From NCBI RefSeq assembly GCF_030272615.1, contig NC_081410.1, positions 508,866,942 to 508,930,941 on the forward strand: a stretch of 64,000 bases of DNA, in the 5' to 3' direction. The notes beneath the pieces were generated by a model. The model had not been told where the DNA came from. It did no database searches and saw only the letters and a list, made by a program, of their open reading frames with translations. The position numbers and the translations under genes were made by a program. The DNA comes from Cryptomeria japonica (Eukaryota; Streptophyta; Pinopsida; Cupressales; Cupressaceae). Shown in pieces: positions 11,431-24,500 of this stretch; positions within the stretch are counted from its first letter, which is position 1, and every line of letters begins with the position of its first letter.

Positions 11431-12915
11431 GCAGAGCATAGCAATAGAAGGTTTCAAAGACCTCTATGAAGGAGATGAAGACTTCTCATCAGCTTACAAG
11501 GTTCGCAAGGAGTTTGAGAACCATTTCCATGGTGAGTATGCAGATTACACTCTCCAAAACGGTCTCTTGTTCAACGGTAATTAGTTGTGTGTACCTAGAG
11601 GATCTATGAGGGAGAACCTCATCCAAGAGAAACATAATGGCAGTTTGAGTGGACACTTTGGGATTAATAAGACCTTAGACTTAGTACAGAGGTAGTACCA
11701 TTGGCCAAAGTTGCCAAGAGATGTAAAGAGGTATGCAGAGCAATGTGGAGTGTGCCAAAGAGCAAAAGGGGGATCAAGCAATGCTGGTCTCTATCAACCA
11801 TTGCCGGTCCCTAATAGACCTTGGGAATGTATAAGCATGGACTTTATAGTAGGACTTCCCAAGACTAAAATAGGTATGGACAACATCTGTGTGGTAGTAG
11901 ATAGATTTTCCAAGATGAGTCCTTTCATACCATGTAAGACTACACATGATGCTAGCTATGTTGCACATCTCTTCTTCAAAGAGATTGTTAGGATTCATGG
12001 ACTCCCTTTAAGCATTATTTCAGCAGTGACAACAAGTTCATGGGTCATTTTTGGCAAACATTATGGAGGAGACTAGGAACTAACTTGTCATTTAGCTTAG
12101 CTTACCATCCACAAACAGATGGTCAAACTGAAGTCATCAATAGGGTGTTAGGCAATTTGTTGAGGTGTCTAACTAAGGAGTATGGTCAGACATGGGACCC
12201 TATCATTGCTCAAGCAGAGTATGCATATAATGATAGAGTGAATAGGACCACTGGTAGAAGTCCTTTTGAGGTTGTGTATGGCAGACATCCAAGGGGAGTA
12301 TGTGAGTTGAGAGACCTTGGTAGTTTGGAAATGAAGAGTGGGCAAGAAGAGGACTTCACTCAAACCATCAAGGAAGTACAAGAGAAAGTTAAGAAGGCCA
12401 TCCTTGAATCCACTCAAAAACTGAAAGCCAAAGTGGATGAGAAAAGAAGAGAAGAGAAGTTCAAGGTGGGTGACTATGTGATGGTCCATTTGAGCAAAGC
12501 TAGGATGCAAAGTGGTAAGCCTACCAAAATTTAGATGAAGAGGGTAGGACCTTGTCAAATTCTTGTCAAATATGGTGAGAATTCTTAGAAGGTTGATTTA
12601 CCTTCAAACTTAGCCATTTCACTAGTCTTTAATGTTGCTAATCTGGTAATGTACAAGGGAGAGATAACAGAGTAGACTGAGAACCAAGCTAAGGTATTAC
12701 AAGACTTGGATGTAAATACCTTACCTCAAGTGAAGAAGCCTATAGCAGAGGAGATCTTGGAATCAAGAGTGAAGAAGTCTACCACACACCAAGTCTACAT
12801 GGAGCACTTAGTGAAATGGGCAGACCAACCAGTATCTGAAGCTACATGGGTGGAGGAGAGTAGGTTCAAGACACTTGGAATAGACCCGACTCTCATCTCT
12901 TCTTCTATTTCTTAG
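11431..12915 (+). pseudogene. gypsy integrase with C-terminal chromodomain
   Basis: The zinc-binding HHCC region lies at about 11630-11765 (H...H, CGVCQ). The catalytic core shows MDFIVGLP at about 11838 and the DRFSKM box at 11899. A 1-bp deletion near 12025 shifts the frame and removes the ISDRD segment; the frame continues at 12040-12534 with AYHPQTDGQTE. Further stops are at 12532 and about 12588. The last open segment (12706-12915) has chromodomain landmarks: EEILESR, EHLVKWADQP and ATWVEE. Chromodomains steer integration toward histone-marked heterochromatin. Confidence 0.88.
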
Positions 12916-12921
12916 TTGTGT

Positions 12922-12935
12922 GTAGAGGGGGAGTA
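12922..12935 (+). promoter_or_regulatory. Polypurine tract of the gypsy element
   Basis: The purine run GTAGAGGGGGAG lies directly upstream of the 3' LTR start at 12936 and directly downstream of the chromodomain stop. Confidence 0.85.
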
Positions 12936-14526
12936 TGGTGTAGGAGCACCCTTCCAAACTCTTTCTCTTTCTTTTTTTGGTTGGTGTTATGCTTCTTTAG
13001 AAGCCATTGTACATGAATAAGAGCCATGAGCTCATGAGTGCTAGACTAGGTCCTAGTTTAGGTCCTTAGTGTTTTTGTTGTGATTTCTTGTGCAGGAGAG
13101 GTTGAGTGTGCCTGGAATGTGTGTTAAGCCTTTCTGGCATGTTGATGTCCCTAGGATAGCCCAAAATAGGCTTAGGAGTCATGAAAAGAAACAATGGCAA
13201 AGTTGCTCAAAACATGCAAAAGTTGCACGACAACTTTTAAAAGTTGTCAAGCAACTTTTCCACCCAAAATGGTCATAGACCCTTGTTGTGCATGGAGAGC
13301 CATAATTTTGGCACACTGACTGAGGTATGGGTAGTATAAGTATTTTCAAACTCTAAATTAATGGGTTGGATGTCAAAGATTGTATGGCCCAAGCAAGAAG
13401 AGCTTGACTGTGACTGTTTGTTGGTTACCAGACAGATTGAATGAAGTTACCGAGCAAGCTAATGGATTGATTTGTGTGCAAAACTATGTGAAATATCTTC
13501 TTTGGTGTATATATCTTCATTTTTAGTGATTATATTATCTTTTTGTTTACTGATTAAGTGTGTTTGTAAATTATTTGTAAGTTGCAGTCTCACTGTCCAG
13601 TTTTGGACCGGTTTGTGTAAATGAAGTCTTAACTCCATTCCCCATTGTGGAATCACCACGAAACCATGGGGAATGGGAGTGAAGACCCCATACTATAGTC
13701 CCATTCAAGAAGGGCCCTTGGAAATACAAGGAGGCCAAACAAGGACCCACTCCTAGGTGAGACTGGACAGTGCCCGGTTAGGAGAGGTCAATTTGCAAAG
13801 GTCTTGGACAGCAACGTTGGTTAGTGGAGAGTGCATCGTTTGGAGGAGGTGAAGAGGAGTGATTTAAGCATCATTGGTGTGAAGGAGGAGCCTCCACCAA
13901 TCCAAACAAGGTGGCTAAAACTCAAAACACTCACTATGACCCAGGCAGACCCTAAAACCCCTCGCAAAAACCCTTGAAAACCTTAAAATCCACCAAGGAC
14001 AGTGTACGGACACTTGGAGGACTACAACCTAGAAAATCCTTGATTCCTTTCCAAATGAATGGTATTCATTTTTGGGAGATTGGGTTGTTTGTGCATCATT
14101 TGTGAGAGGGAGCCCTAGAAGACCGGTTAGGAGGCCTAATTGGTCCTAATCCTTGTAGCCCTATTTGAAGGCAAAAACCAAAATTTGTGAAATCGGTAAG
14201 GGGTTAGAATCTTGAAACCTCTTGGGGGCTCATGCATGGGTAAAAATACCATGAAATAGACCTGATACAACCTTGCTAAGACCTTGGTAGGTGTGGAACA
14301 AGCCTAGCCCTTATTAGCCATAGTAAGGGGTTTTGAGTCTCATGGGTAGGTGAGACCTTAGGAGCACTATTGCAACTCATTGGTAGGTGGATTGGGAAAG
14401 GTTAGGGGATTCCTCAAGAAAAGGGAAGTCCTAGAGACCCTAGGGTGTGTAGAGATCACTAGGTGATCCAAGGAGAGGATCCAAGAGCATAGACTAGGCT
14501 AGTCTATCCCTAGCCCCATCCCATCA
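12936..14526 (+). repeat. 3' LTR of the gypsy element
   Basis: 1591 bp, starting TGGTGTAGGAGCACCC and ending CCCATCCCATCA, colinear with the 5' LTR. Scattered substitutions between the two copies (for example the GTGCAGGATC versus GTGTAGGAGC start) show an old insertion. The palindrome recurs at 13218-13259. Confidence 0.93.
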
Positions 14527-14531
14527 ATATA

Positions 14532-15376
14532 CCGACCGGTATACCGATACACATAGAATTGAAACAGGTAAAGAAACCAATAAGCCAATCACATAAATGA
14601 GAACCATAACATATTTAATTATACATGGAAAACCTCAAATAGGAAAAACCATGGTGGGATTTGTGACCCACAAAATCAATCCACTGGCCATATGAAGAGA
14701 TATTATAAAATATTTGGGGCCTGCAATTACAGGAAGGCTTACAACCTAGAGCACACTGCTCAATCACAAAAGGAGCCTCATTTGCTACATATAAATCTAG
14801 ACTACAATCGGAAGAAGTGTTGAATTGCTAAGATTGAATCTTTTATGCTAGAATATAGTTCTGGCTTAAGCTCTGTCTATTCCGGTCTGAAAACCTAAAC
14901 CCTTTACTAGAATAACCCTTATGTAAATATCCTTAGATATAATCTCTTTGATATATTTCAAATTGTATCACATTCGCATATCCATAATCTCTTATATCAT
15001 GTTTTTTTCATAATGATCTAATCTAACAGATCTATATACCCTATACAACTTATCATGCCTTATGTCGGCTTACAAAGATAATTACAATATCGAATTACAT
15101 GTCGCCTAGATAACATGTATGCACAACTATTAAGAACAATTCCCAATGTCAGATCCAAGAGATGTCAGCCTCCAATACCGATAACCGTATTCTAAACTAT
15201 GTCGGACTCCATTGCCGGTAACCAAAGAAATCCTTTTGTCCTGCCAGTGGCGGTATAGTGTCTATGAAGTGCCTGCCGATACACAACTAAACCAAAATAT
15301 GAAGCCTGAATAAGATACCATGTTTCCATCAATGACAACATAGTTAAACCAATCAATTGAGTGTCAATTGCCAACA
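14532..15376 (-). repeat. 5' LTR of element B, outer piece
   Basis: Resumes B's LTR after the gypsy insertion and ends with TGCCAACA (the LTR start TGTTGGCA on the minus strand). The last 300 bp match the 3' LTR remnant at 5074-5375. The conserved hairpin GTGGG...CCCAC lies at 14654-14671. Confidence 0.8.
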
Positions 15377-15584
15377 AATAATACCTTGACATTTCATGAT
15401 TAGGTCCACCACTCACCATCTAGGTTTCACCTTTCCTTACAATAAAATGATGATGTTTTTAGAATCACCTTTGATGATGATATTTGGTAGCCACTATTCT
15501 TAGTAATAGAGACACCAAAGAAAGTCACCATAACTTATGTAATGCTAGACATTTGAATGCCTAGGGTAGCCACCCAGGCCACCA

Positions 15585-15692
15585 TAACTTTGCACTGAAA
15601 TATCTGATGACCCCATCCCCACTTGCTCGACTCAAGTTACCTATTGAAGTCCCATCAAAATTTAATTTCTACCAACTGGTATTTGGGGGGAA
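15585..15692 (-). pseudogene. LINE RNase H-like fragment
   Basis: The minus strand reads KFDGTSIGN...SGDGVIR, which resembles the start of the RNase H-like (RVT_3) domain at the C-terminus of plant L1 ORF2 (consensus style N-F-D-G-A-S-x-G-N-P-G). The fragment is short, the frame decays on both sides, and B is inserted next to it. A chance match is possible. Confidence 0.45.
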
Positions 15693-15699
15693 CAAACTA

Positions 15700-17489
15700 C
15701 AAACAAATGTTAGTCCAATGTGATAAATCATATTGTTAAATTAATTGAATGATATAAATAAAAATCACATAATCATATCCATCTAGTATTATCAGACACT
15801 TTCATCTACAATTGAATTTCATCCACATGTGACCATAATCATTACCCATATAAGAACAATGTAGTATAATAAAAATTGAACCACATAGATAATAAAAAGT
15901 GTCACATCAACCAAGAAATTAATGCCATCCATATAATAAAACTATGATCATCCATGAGAATGCATAAAATCAATGTCTAACAAGGTACCAAATCAAAATC
16001 CAATTGCATAAAATAGTAATATCATAAATTAAAAAGACCTAGTGTCATATCAAAATGATCAAAATATTGATAGGAGTAGTCTCCCTTAAGGGGTGGTCAT
16101 CACACTAAGCTTGTGCAACCATTAAAATGTCAAATTTATAAAAGCTATAATACAAGATACCATGAAAGTGATGATTTGTATTAACCCTCCATCTACCCAC
16201 TATCATTATATCTTGAATATTTAGTATTTAGCAACATTATGGAGAAGATCTCACATGATCTATTAGTAAATGAGAGTAAAATGGTTGATATTTATTGAGA
16301 GATGTACAAAATCTTAAATACAAGGAGGAAATAAATAGTTCAAGATAATTCTAAAGTAGACCAAATTAGTTATGTAATAATTGTTAATAAATGCACTATT
16401 ACAATAACATATCTATCATCTCAAGCTAGCTTCTCACTTAAAAATGGTTCTTTGTATGAGAAATATATCTTTTTCATTTCATTTTTCTTTCTTTTTTAAT
16501 AACTACTAAATAGAATAACTCATAGAAATGGAAAGGATTTGGAAACATTAATATGAACTATCATCAAAATAGTTCAAAAGTTGTGATATAAGGAGTCATA
16601 CCCTTCCAAGGGTCATCAGATAAAATGGTGGAGCAATGGATTGTTGTCCAATGATTCATGGGATATATCACTCAGAGTTAAAGGAAGTGGTAATCCATGA
16701 ACTCCAGAATCTATCTGAAAGCTACTGACCTAGCTTGATAGAGTTCAACCTAATTCAAGATTTGTTTCTTCAAATAAAATTATTCTAAACAATGTGTATT
16801 TGTTTTGTAAACAACATTTTTTGTGTTAAATTCTCTATGTAGACTTTTAGGTGGGTATCTTAGTAAGGTGAAGGTTTTATTGTATCATTGTTACATTTGC
16901 GAGAATAATAAAATAAGGTAGGATGTTAGTATGGAATTTACTACTAATTTATTTAAGAAAGCTACCACATAGTTTGCTATACATCTATGCAAACTTTTTC
17001 TATTTATATAGATACATCAACTATATACTTGTTGTGTAGATACTTTTGAATTTCTTAAATTAAAATTTGAATAGTTTATTTTTCATGTTTGACATGTCCT
17101 ACCAAGATGGAGGATATGATGAATGCACATTATGATATTTTTATTAGGAGACAAATATATGTAATGCTCTATACTATAGTAGAAATCTCCTAGACCATGG
17201 TATGCTTAGGTTAATTCTTATATAATATTAGATGAACACAATTTGATGTAATATAGAGGGTGTTTAAATATATGTAAGGGAATTTTAAGTACTTCGCTTG
17301 ATAAAATGGTAATTATGTGCAATAAAATGTTTTATAATTGGTAATAGATATGTGTATTTAAATTGGGCTTGGGATGTTTATATTAGAACACCCATAATGG
17401 GTATGTTTCCACTCTATTTGGTGTTATGTTAATGGAGATGAGTAGGAAAAATTCCAAGGCTATTTCATCAACTATATAATTCATTTTTT
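15700..17489. other. AT-rich stretch without recognisable features
   Basis: No open frame of note, no LTR ends, no PBS and no tandem array. Probably decayed repeat DNA. Confidence 0.5.
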
Positions 17490-18500
17490 ATCAGAGAACC
17501 AAAAAGGACAACCAACACCAGGAGAGAACCAGATGCAAAACAATAACTAGACAACAAATAAATAAAAGAGAGAGAAAAGGGTTAACAGACCTGAAAGAGT
17601 AATAAATAATTTCTAAATTTTTTGAATCTTTGGCATTCTTGCAAATCACACCTTCATTGATGTTTAGAACACCATGGAAAATATGGGCTTGATCATTCTT
17701 ACCTTTATCATGGTTGTGCATTCTAGTGAAGGGGCGAAGAATAGGTCCTTTACTTGTGCCATGTTGATCTATAACATTTTTTCCATCATCCTCCATAGAA
17801 GCAGAAGGGGGGCTAGAATGAACCTTTGAAAAACTTTTAAGGGTTCATGCCTTAGCATTTTATTGCGTGAGACCTTCAATACTATTCTTAATATTAGTTC
17901 TACTCATAGCTACAACAACCCTAATCTTATCATGAATCTTATCAATGATTTCTCCAAGAGACCCCATCTCTTCCTCATTATCAAACCTCATAGTTTTCAC
18001 ATCCTCAGCCACAATTTTGATAAGAGAAAGAAATTTATTTGCATTGTCCACATAAGGGGTCTTGTTAAAAATATTATGCCCCAATTCCACTTTACCATTA
18101 AGGGTATTAACCCTATCCTTAGGTAAGTTGATTTTATACACCATCCATTTAAAAATATTGTTTTGTCTTTCTATCACATCCTTGGCCACCACAAACATGT
18201 CCCTTGTTCTAGTGGTAGAGGACCCCTTATCCATTATCACAGTAGTACCTTTCTTAGTTTCAACAAGGATATCAATGCGGAATTCCATCCCCTTCAACTC
18301 CACAATAGAACTAAAAATGTCGACTTTGACCCTTGCCTCCTCATCTATGTGGATAAAATGATAGGTAAGCAAGGGTTAACTACCTCATGATAATCTCTAC
18401 AAATTTAGCCAAAAGGGGTTTTATGGATGCTTTGCCATAACCCCCATTAGTAGTTGAGTGTGTGCAATAAGCTGAGTCCACTTATTGGATAAAAAGTGAA
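17490..18500 (-). pseudogene. Unrecognised ORF, second part
   Basis: Open segments at 18372-17860 (170 residues) and 17796-17491 lie on the minus strand. The first has a hydrophilic, K/D/E-rich sequence with HIDEEARVKVDIFSSIVELK near its start and MEFRIDILVETKKGT after it; the upstream frame stays loosely readable to about 18500 with stops. I see no zinc knuckle, RT or protease motif. It may be the continuation of the ORF starting at 19935, and could be an ORF1-like protein of a LINE or of an unknown element. No function is assigned. Confidence 0.4.
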
Positions 18501-19539
18501 AGTATTTTCCCCGATTTTTCAATTTTGTCTTTTTGACCTAAAAAATTGAAGCACTTAGAGATAGGATCTTGAAAAATAAAGTAATATGAAATGTAGCACT
18601 TGGAGTCTAGTTTATAAATATATAATTTATTTTAATACCTAGATAATATAAATTGTCTTTCAAAAGGGATTTCTAAAAACCACTATTAAAACTGCTTGTT
18701 TCAAGACTATACCATGGATGTATAGGACCACCACTTTATGACACAAATAAAAGTTTTTTTTAACCTTTTTGGGAAAAGATTTGTAGTTTTTTGAATATTT
18801 TTTTCTTATTTTTTGAATTGTTTTTTCATTAATTTTCTATTGGTCATATTTGGCTTTTTCAAAACCCCTCACGTACAACCAACATAATTTGACATAAAAA
18901 TTTTGAATTTTTTTTTTAATATGAAAAATAATTCAATGTAGATTGAAGTCATATAATTTGTTTTTCAAAAAATATAAAAAAGGGTTGGTAAGTAAATAAG
19001 AAAAATTTCTATTCATTTTTATGGACCAAATCCAATACAAATTAATTAAAAAAAGAAAAAATAATCCAATCTTATAAAAGATACATATATTTGGAATCTA
19101 CATAATGTAATTTCTAATGGGTTATAATTTTACCCAATAATTCTATAATAATGGGCATCAAACATATGCTAGGATTCAGTATTTTGTTATTCATAGTCCA
19201 ATATTGTACTTGTAGGTCTAAGGCTTAGGTTTGGGCATTCCAAGTCTTACCCAACTTGAATCTGAAGGCACATGGTGGGGTGGTTTTCAAATTTTTGAAT
19301 AATGGTGCTTTGTTATATAAATTAGAACTCGTTTAAATAATAGGGCCCTATTATGTTTTTTACTATGAAAATGCTTTCATGAAACATATTCATTTTATAA
19401 AGTGAGGCCCCATTATGTTATAAAATTGGGTTCTATTTCAATCTAGGCCTTGAAGCATAATGAGGCCCCTTTAGTTTTTGGTCTCGAGACCCCAAAACAA
19501 AAGAAAGTCCCATTTAGAAAATAGCGGGGCCCCATTCCT
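18501..19539. other. AT-rich stretch between two ORF parts
   Basis: Rich in T and A homopolymers (for example 18740-18790 and 18900-18920). No coding signal. It separates the two parts of the unrecognised ORF and could be a spacer, an intron or inserted debris. Confidence 0.45.
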
Positions 19540-19935
19540 AGTGGTATTATCCCCAACACATGAACTTCCCTCTAATTGGGACCCAAAATCTTGCACCCAT
19601 GTAGTCTTCTTAAACCTCTTTCATTCAGCTTCTTTATAAAAGATATTGACAACCTCAATAGATGCCTTTTAGTCCCTATAAAATTTATTTACCTACACCA
19701 ACATTCCAATGATTTCGATGATGAATTCTTTAGAAACTGAGATTTGGACCTTATAAGCATGCAAAATCCCATTATCTCACCCTTCTAGAAGAGCATTGGT
19801 CACCCTAGGGTTGTGACCATTGAGTTTCCCTAGGTAAGGAGTAATACCACCCACTAAAAGTTTATCCCAAAAAAGCTATTTGTTTTGCAATTTCTCATAA
19901 GAAGTGGGATTGACCTTATTTCTTTTACCATCCAT
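19540..19935 (-). pseudogene. Unrecognised ORF, first part
   Basis: On the minus strand an ATG at 19935 starts MDGKRNKVNPTSYEKLQNK, followed after a stop by a readable frame (FWDKLLVGGITPYLGKL, then TNALLEG) down to about 19540, with several stops. It lies just downstream (minus sense) of the LINE ORF2 C-terminus at 20150, which would suit the ORF1 start of a second, head-to-tail LINE. The family is not recognised. Confidence 0.4.
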
Positions 19936-20149
19936 AGTTTTGTTGTAGCTAATAGAGAACCAACAACCAAACAAGGAAAAATAAGACCCCAAAAAGAAAA
20001 TGAAAACTAGACTGGTAAAAACCTCGACCCAAGAAAATTTGAAAAAAAATATGCTGCCATTTTCATCCATAATTGGTAGTGAACATCTCATCCTTCCCAT
20101 CTGCACAAGCCAACAGTAATGAGCCATCATTATAAATAAAGTTATCCAA

Positions 20150-21500
20150 TTTTCACAATTTACTATGATTAGCAATTAGATTTTTAACACTTATGGGGAT
20201 GAAATCATAAGTCCTCCATAATACTATGTGAGGTTGCTTGACCTTAACATTACCAAAGTCATCAACAACTTTATTGCATTTACAAAAAATAGGGGATATT
20301 TTATATCCATAAAAAGGTTTAAGAATTTCAATACTATCAAGGATTAAGTTTTTGATCGCCAATCTAGGAGCTTGAACACCCCTTAAAAATTTGATAATTT
20401 TTATTGAGACACTATCTAGCCAAAACTTCTAATAGCCATTGGAACTATCAATTTGATACCAATGTAGGTTGTATTCACCTTGTCATAGTAGTTTGTCTAT
20501 ATTCCCAAAGGGAGGGCCACAACTGATAAAAACCTAACATTATGATCATGTGCCACTCCCCCACAACCAACAAGCCTAGGATTGCCTTTGTTTTCCCAAA
20601 TAGTGTTAATTTTAGTCCACCCTATAGGAGAAGCTTTCCAGACAATTTTTCTCATCTTCTTATGTATTTGAAGAGGAATAGAGATATCAAGCTTAAGATA
20701 CCAATTATAAGACACAAGGAAATCAAATTAGGAAGGGATGAGATTGGGACACATCACCATATCCTTGGGACAATGTACCATAAATTTCTCATTGATGACT
20801 TCTCGAATTTTTAAAGCCAATATATTTGTAGAGCACTCAACATCCCAAAAGATTCTATTATTTCTTTCCTTCCACATCCCCAAGGCAATAAGAGGCATAA
20901 TGAAAGATCATAACTAGACAATAGATGAATTAGAGGAGGGAGGAGAGCATTAGAGCCAACAATCAAAAAATGAAGAAGGAAAGACCTAATCAATAGTCAA
21001 AGATTAAAGAAATGGGCCTACATTTCACCAACAAATTCACAACCAAAGAGGATATGATAAGAGATCTCTGCCACTTTCATATATAAATAAAAAAATTTAG
21101 GCATGGAAAAACTCTTTTGTATATATTATCAATAGTGAGGATTTTATTTTGAGTCTGGAGCCAAAAAAATATTTTAATTTTGGGGATCAATTAAAATTCT
21201 AAACTAATGCATATAATGGTAGGTGGGAGCACACTTTATCCTACATCTTGAAAGTATTAGAGATAGAGAAGGAGTCATCCAGATATCCAACTCGAACCAT
21301 CTAATCTTTACACTAAACAATAGGAATGTGGACTTTTGATTGCAAATCTTAAAGGCAAGAAAGAGATGGATTAAGAGAAGATAGGTCAATCCAATTATAA
21401 TCATAAATATAATCAATGACCTAAAATCCAATTTGACCAATACAAAAATCATGAAATTCATGTAGTCTCGCTCCTTGATTTGTCCTTTTGACTTATGCAT
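20150..21500 (-). pseudogene. LINE (L1-like) ORF2 C-terminal part
   Basis: Read on the minus strand from 21500: a degenerate segment, then KIKIFFWLQT-like and ILTIDN residues near 21150, then a zinc-finger RT-associated region (ISYHILFGCEF near 21060), then the RNase H-like domain (20715-20497, with GWTKIN and GCGGVAHDH) and a C-terminal tail to 20150. This is the typical order downstream of RT in plant L1 ORF2. Frameshifts and stops are frequent. The upstream RT part lies at 25530-26560, on the far side of a 4 kb insertion. Confidence 0.75.
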
Positions 21501-24500
21501 TGTTAGACTTTCTTAGATTCTGTGTTGATGTTTTAACTGATGTTTATGACTATTTATCTCTTAGATGCTATTTTCATGATGGTAGACATTTATATGGACA
21601 TATATTACATGATGAGTTATGTGGATGGTGATATGTATCTTTGATTATTAGGATGGTGGACTTACATTTGATGGTCTATATGCATTTATTAGTCATAGAT
21701 GGATTATATTGCTATGGGATAATGGTGGTATCATGATTATGCTAACCCTACTCTATGATTGCATTGGATGAGATGATGCTATGGTGTTTGTGACAATATT
21801 TCTATTGTATTCATCATATGGATGATGGCATACCACTCATCACGAGCATGATATGACATTGTGATTCTCTATCACTTTGCTAATCATTTGTGATATATTG
21901 TTGTATATGTTGTCTCATGGCTATTGTTGGTTGCAAGATTGCAGGTACTAGATATCGACTCCACTTGGTCTCATAGGTCTGAGCATGTCTCTATCCCAAT
22001 GGAAAGTTGTTGGAGATGGCATGAGTTCCCTCTACACACTCTAGGCTTAAGTTGTCATCCTTGTTAGCTTATATTGTAGCTTGAGTCAATGGTTAGAGTC
22101 TTGTGCTATGATATTTGACCCAATGTCAGGTTGCCTAGAGGTGTTGTGAGTATTTGATTATGTGATTAATTAATATTTGATTTGTATAGTTTATTAATGT
22201 TAAATAAATGAATTTATGGTACATAGTTTATATCGTCGATGATTTATTGTTGAGGTTTAATATTTATTAATTTTATTTGATTAATGTTTTATTAGTTTAT
22301 ATTTATTTTGTGCTTTTATATTTATTTAATTGAATTAATAATTTAGCATTTAATTAATTAATTAATTAATTATTATTTATTTATTGTTTAAATGCTCTCT
22401 TATGTTGGTTATGATTTTATATTTTGTAATGTTTATTTAAATTGTCTTCGATTTAATTGTTATTGGGCCTTGGTTTATTATTTATTCGTTGTTGGTTACT
22501 ATGTTATTATATATATTTACCTTTGTTACTAATTGGGTAATTAAATATTATAAATCTTATGTACCCTATTAATTTATTGGTTGTAAGCAAGGGGTAAGTA
22601 AATAATACTATTTTATAATTCTTATCTCAATTTTATGCATGATAGGTATGAGATATAGTATTTTGGAGTATTTTAATTGTTTGGGGTTTGGCTATGGTTT
22701 TGATTTTTTTTTTTATAAATATATCTTCCTATGTGTTTTTCGGGTTGGCTTTTCTAAGAAACTTTCTGCATTATTGGGATTTTTGGATTGATTCTGGAGC
22801 TTGGATCTTGGATTTGCTTTCTTGGAGCTTGTTGAATTTGGTTGCACTTCTTCAATTTCATTTTTTCATCACTTCTATTTTTTCAATTTGGTTTGAATTT
22901 CTCCTTTCTGCATTTTCAATTTCCAAGAAAAGATTGTTGTGGAAGGTTTTTGGGAGAATATTTATGAAAGTATTGGTTACAACCTTATAATATAAAGTTT
23001 GGGGATATTATATATTACATAATTATTTGTTGGAGAGTTGTTGTATGCATGTCTATGTGCTCACCATGAATAGTTCTATGAAAGTTTTGTGACTTTGTAG
23101 CTTGTTGTATACCCTCTTTTGGTCTAAAAAATATAGAATTGAATTACCATTAATTGCTATGTATATGGGTTGATTGTTACTCTGGTTGAAGCTCTTGCCG
23201 GTCTTGTCTGAGATTTGGTTCTTTGTGCATTGTTGAGAGTCGTAGTTGTGTTCTGAGTGAAGTAATCCTTCATGTATTGATTCCCATTTATTATTTGTTA
23301 AACTCCCTTAATTTATTATTTATATTTCATCCTTACTAGGTCAACTTGTGACCTAAATTAAGCCTTGTTTAAATTATACATGTTTAAATCTTGTTTTTCT
23401 GAGTCTTTTTGAGTGGATGTGCCAATTTGGTCTATGTGCTAATAAAATTAGTTTATATGTTAAAAGAACTGGCCTTTGAACTAATATTTCTCATGGATGT
23501 GCTAAACTACCCTGTTAGTGGTAATTTTAATGGTTTTAATTTTCTAGATCAGATTTTCTAGGTCTGTTCTTGTACCTGAGGCATTTGTCAGTTTTCTCAA
23601 AGTTGGTATTGCTCAGTTTTGGTTGTTTATTTATTATTTATGGCTCTGACAAGATTTTAGTGCCTTCCTATTGAGGTTATCTTGTTAGCTCCAGCAAGTT
23701 GATAAGCCTTGTTGTAGAGGATAGTTTATGTTAGCTCCAATGATATGGTTGTACCTTATTGTTGAGGATTTGAAATTATTTATCATTGAGTAAGTGGATG
23801 TCACCTTACTCTTGTTCATTGTTATCATTGACTCTTGGTGAGACTATTGTTTATTCTTTGGCATCTTGGAATTTAGTGATTGTTCTTATTGCTTATGGTT
23901 ATGCAAATTCTTTCAAGATGTTGCTTTCAAGCCTCCTTGTTATTGTTTATGTTACCCTAAGGTCTTGGAATATGATTTGGGGGAGTGGGCTTTCATGTGA
24001 TGACTGGGGTCGTGAGAGATAGGCTACTAAGAGGTTCCTAGAAAGGATGCTTGGAGTCTACACCACAATGACATATTGAAAGTTTTCCTTGTTTAAATAA
24101 GTGATAATATTAATAATTAATTAGATAGGTTGGGTGTTTAGGATTCATCTAAACAAGATAATAATGGTTGGATGTGAACCCCAAGACTTATTCCTTAGGA
24201 GGCTGTTTTAGGATAATCTTCGGAAGGCCATTGAGATGGCGAACCTCTATCCCTTGATCTCTATAGCTTGAGATGGTTCCACATGTCTATTAGGGATTAT
24301 ATTCGCCTTCTTTGTGAGGATAGCATGAAACAACATGTCTACCAGGGTGTTTCTTTTCTCCTCTATGTGAGGATAGCATGTGATGACACTCCATTCCTAC
24401 ATGTGTCCTTGTTCCTCATTCCATGGTTGTTTGTATGCCTCTAGGAGTTTCTATGTTTTATGTTTAGCCTTGTGATGTGCTTTGGCTTATTGCATTTGGT

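Larger units (their letters stand above)
6649..14526 (+). mobile_element. Ty3/gypsy chromovirus, complete structure but coding-dead
   Basis: A 7.88 kb element with two LTRs of about 1590 bp, a PBS, gag, protease, RT, RNase H, integrase, a chromodomain and a polypurine tract. The order protease-RT-RNase H-integrase defines Ty3/gypsy; the C-terminal chromodomain places it among chromoviruses. It is inserted in B's 5' LTR. Flanks are ATACA (6644-6648) and ATATA (14527-14531), a 5-bp target duplication with one mismatch. Many in-frame stops and at least one frameshift show it cannot make its own proteins. Confidence 0.93.
5074..15376 (-). mobile_element. Element B: minus-strand copia-like element, split by a gypsy insertion
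   Basis: Read on the minus strand: 5' LTR (15376 down to 6564, interrupted by the gypsy element), PBS at 6551-6561, a short internal region of about 1.2 kb with one coiled-coil ORF, a polypurine array, and a 3' LTR remnant (5375 down to 5074). No gag-pol is present, so it is a deletion derivative or a non-autonomous element. LTR and ORF show it is a relative of element A. Confidence 0.75.

Noticed and set aside
12169-12558. Minus-strand ORF of 129 codons
   Set aside because: Antisense shadow of the gypsy integrase.
13090-15419. Small ORFs in LTRs (13090, 13459, 15192)
   Set aside because: Located inside LTR sequence; one has an equivalent in the other LTR (7172-7372) and none shows protein-level constraint.
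17863-18390. Three overlapping plus-strand ORFs
   Set aside because: They lie opposite the better minus-strand frame and have no recognisable features.
22688-22990. 100-codon hydrophobic ORF, membrane-protein-like
   Set aside because: Composition follows from a T-rich strand; no homology, no context, inside a non-coding insertion.
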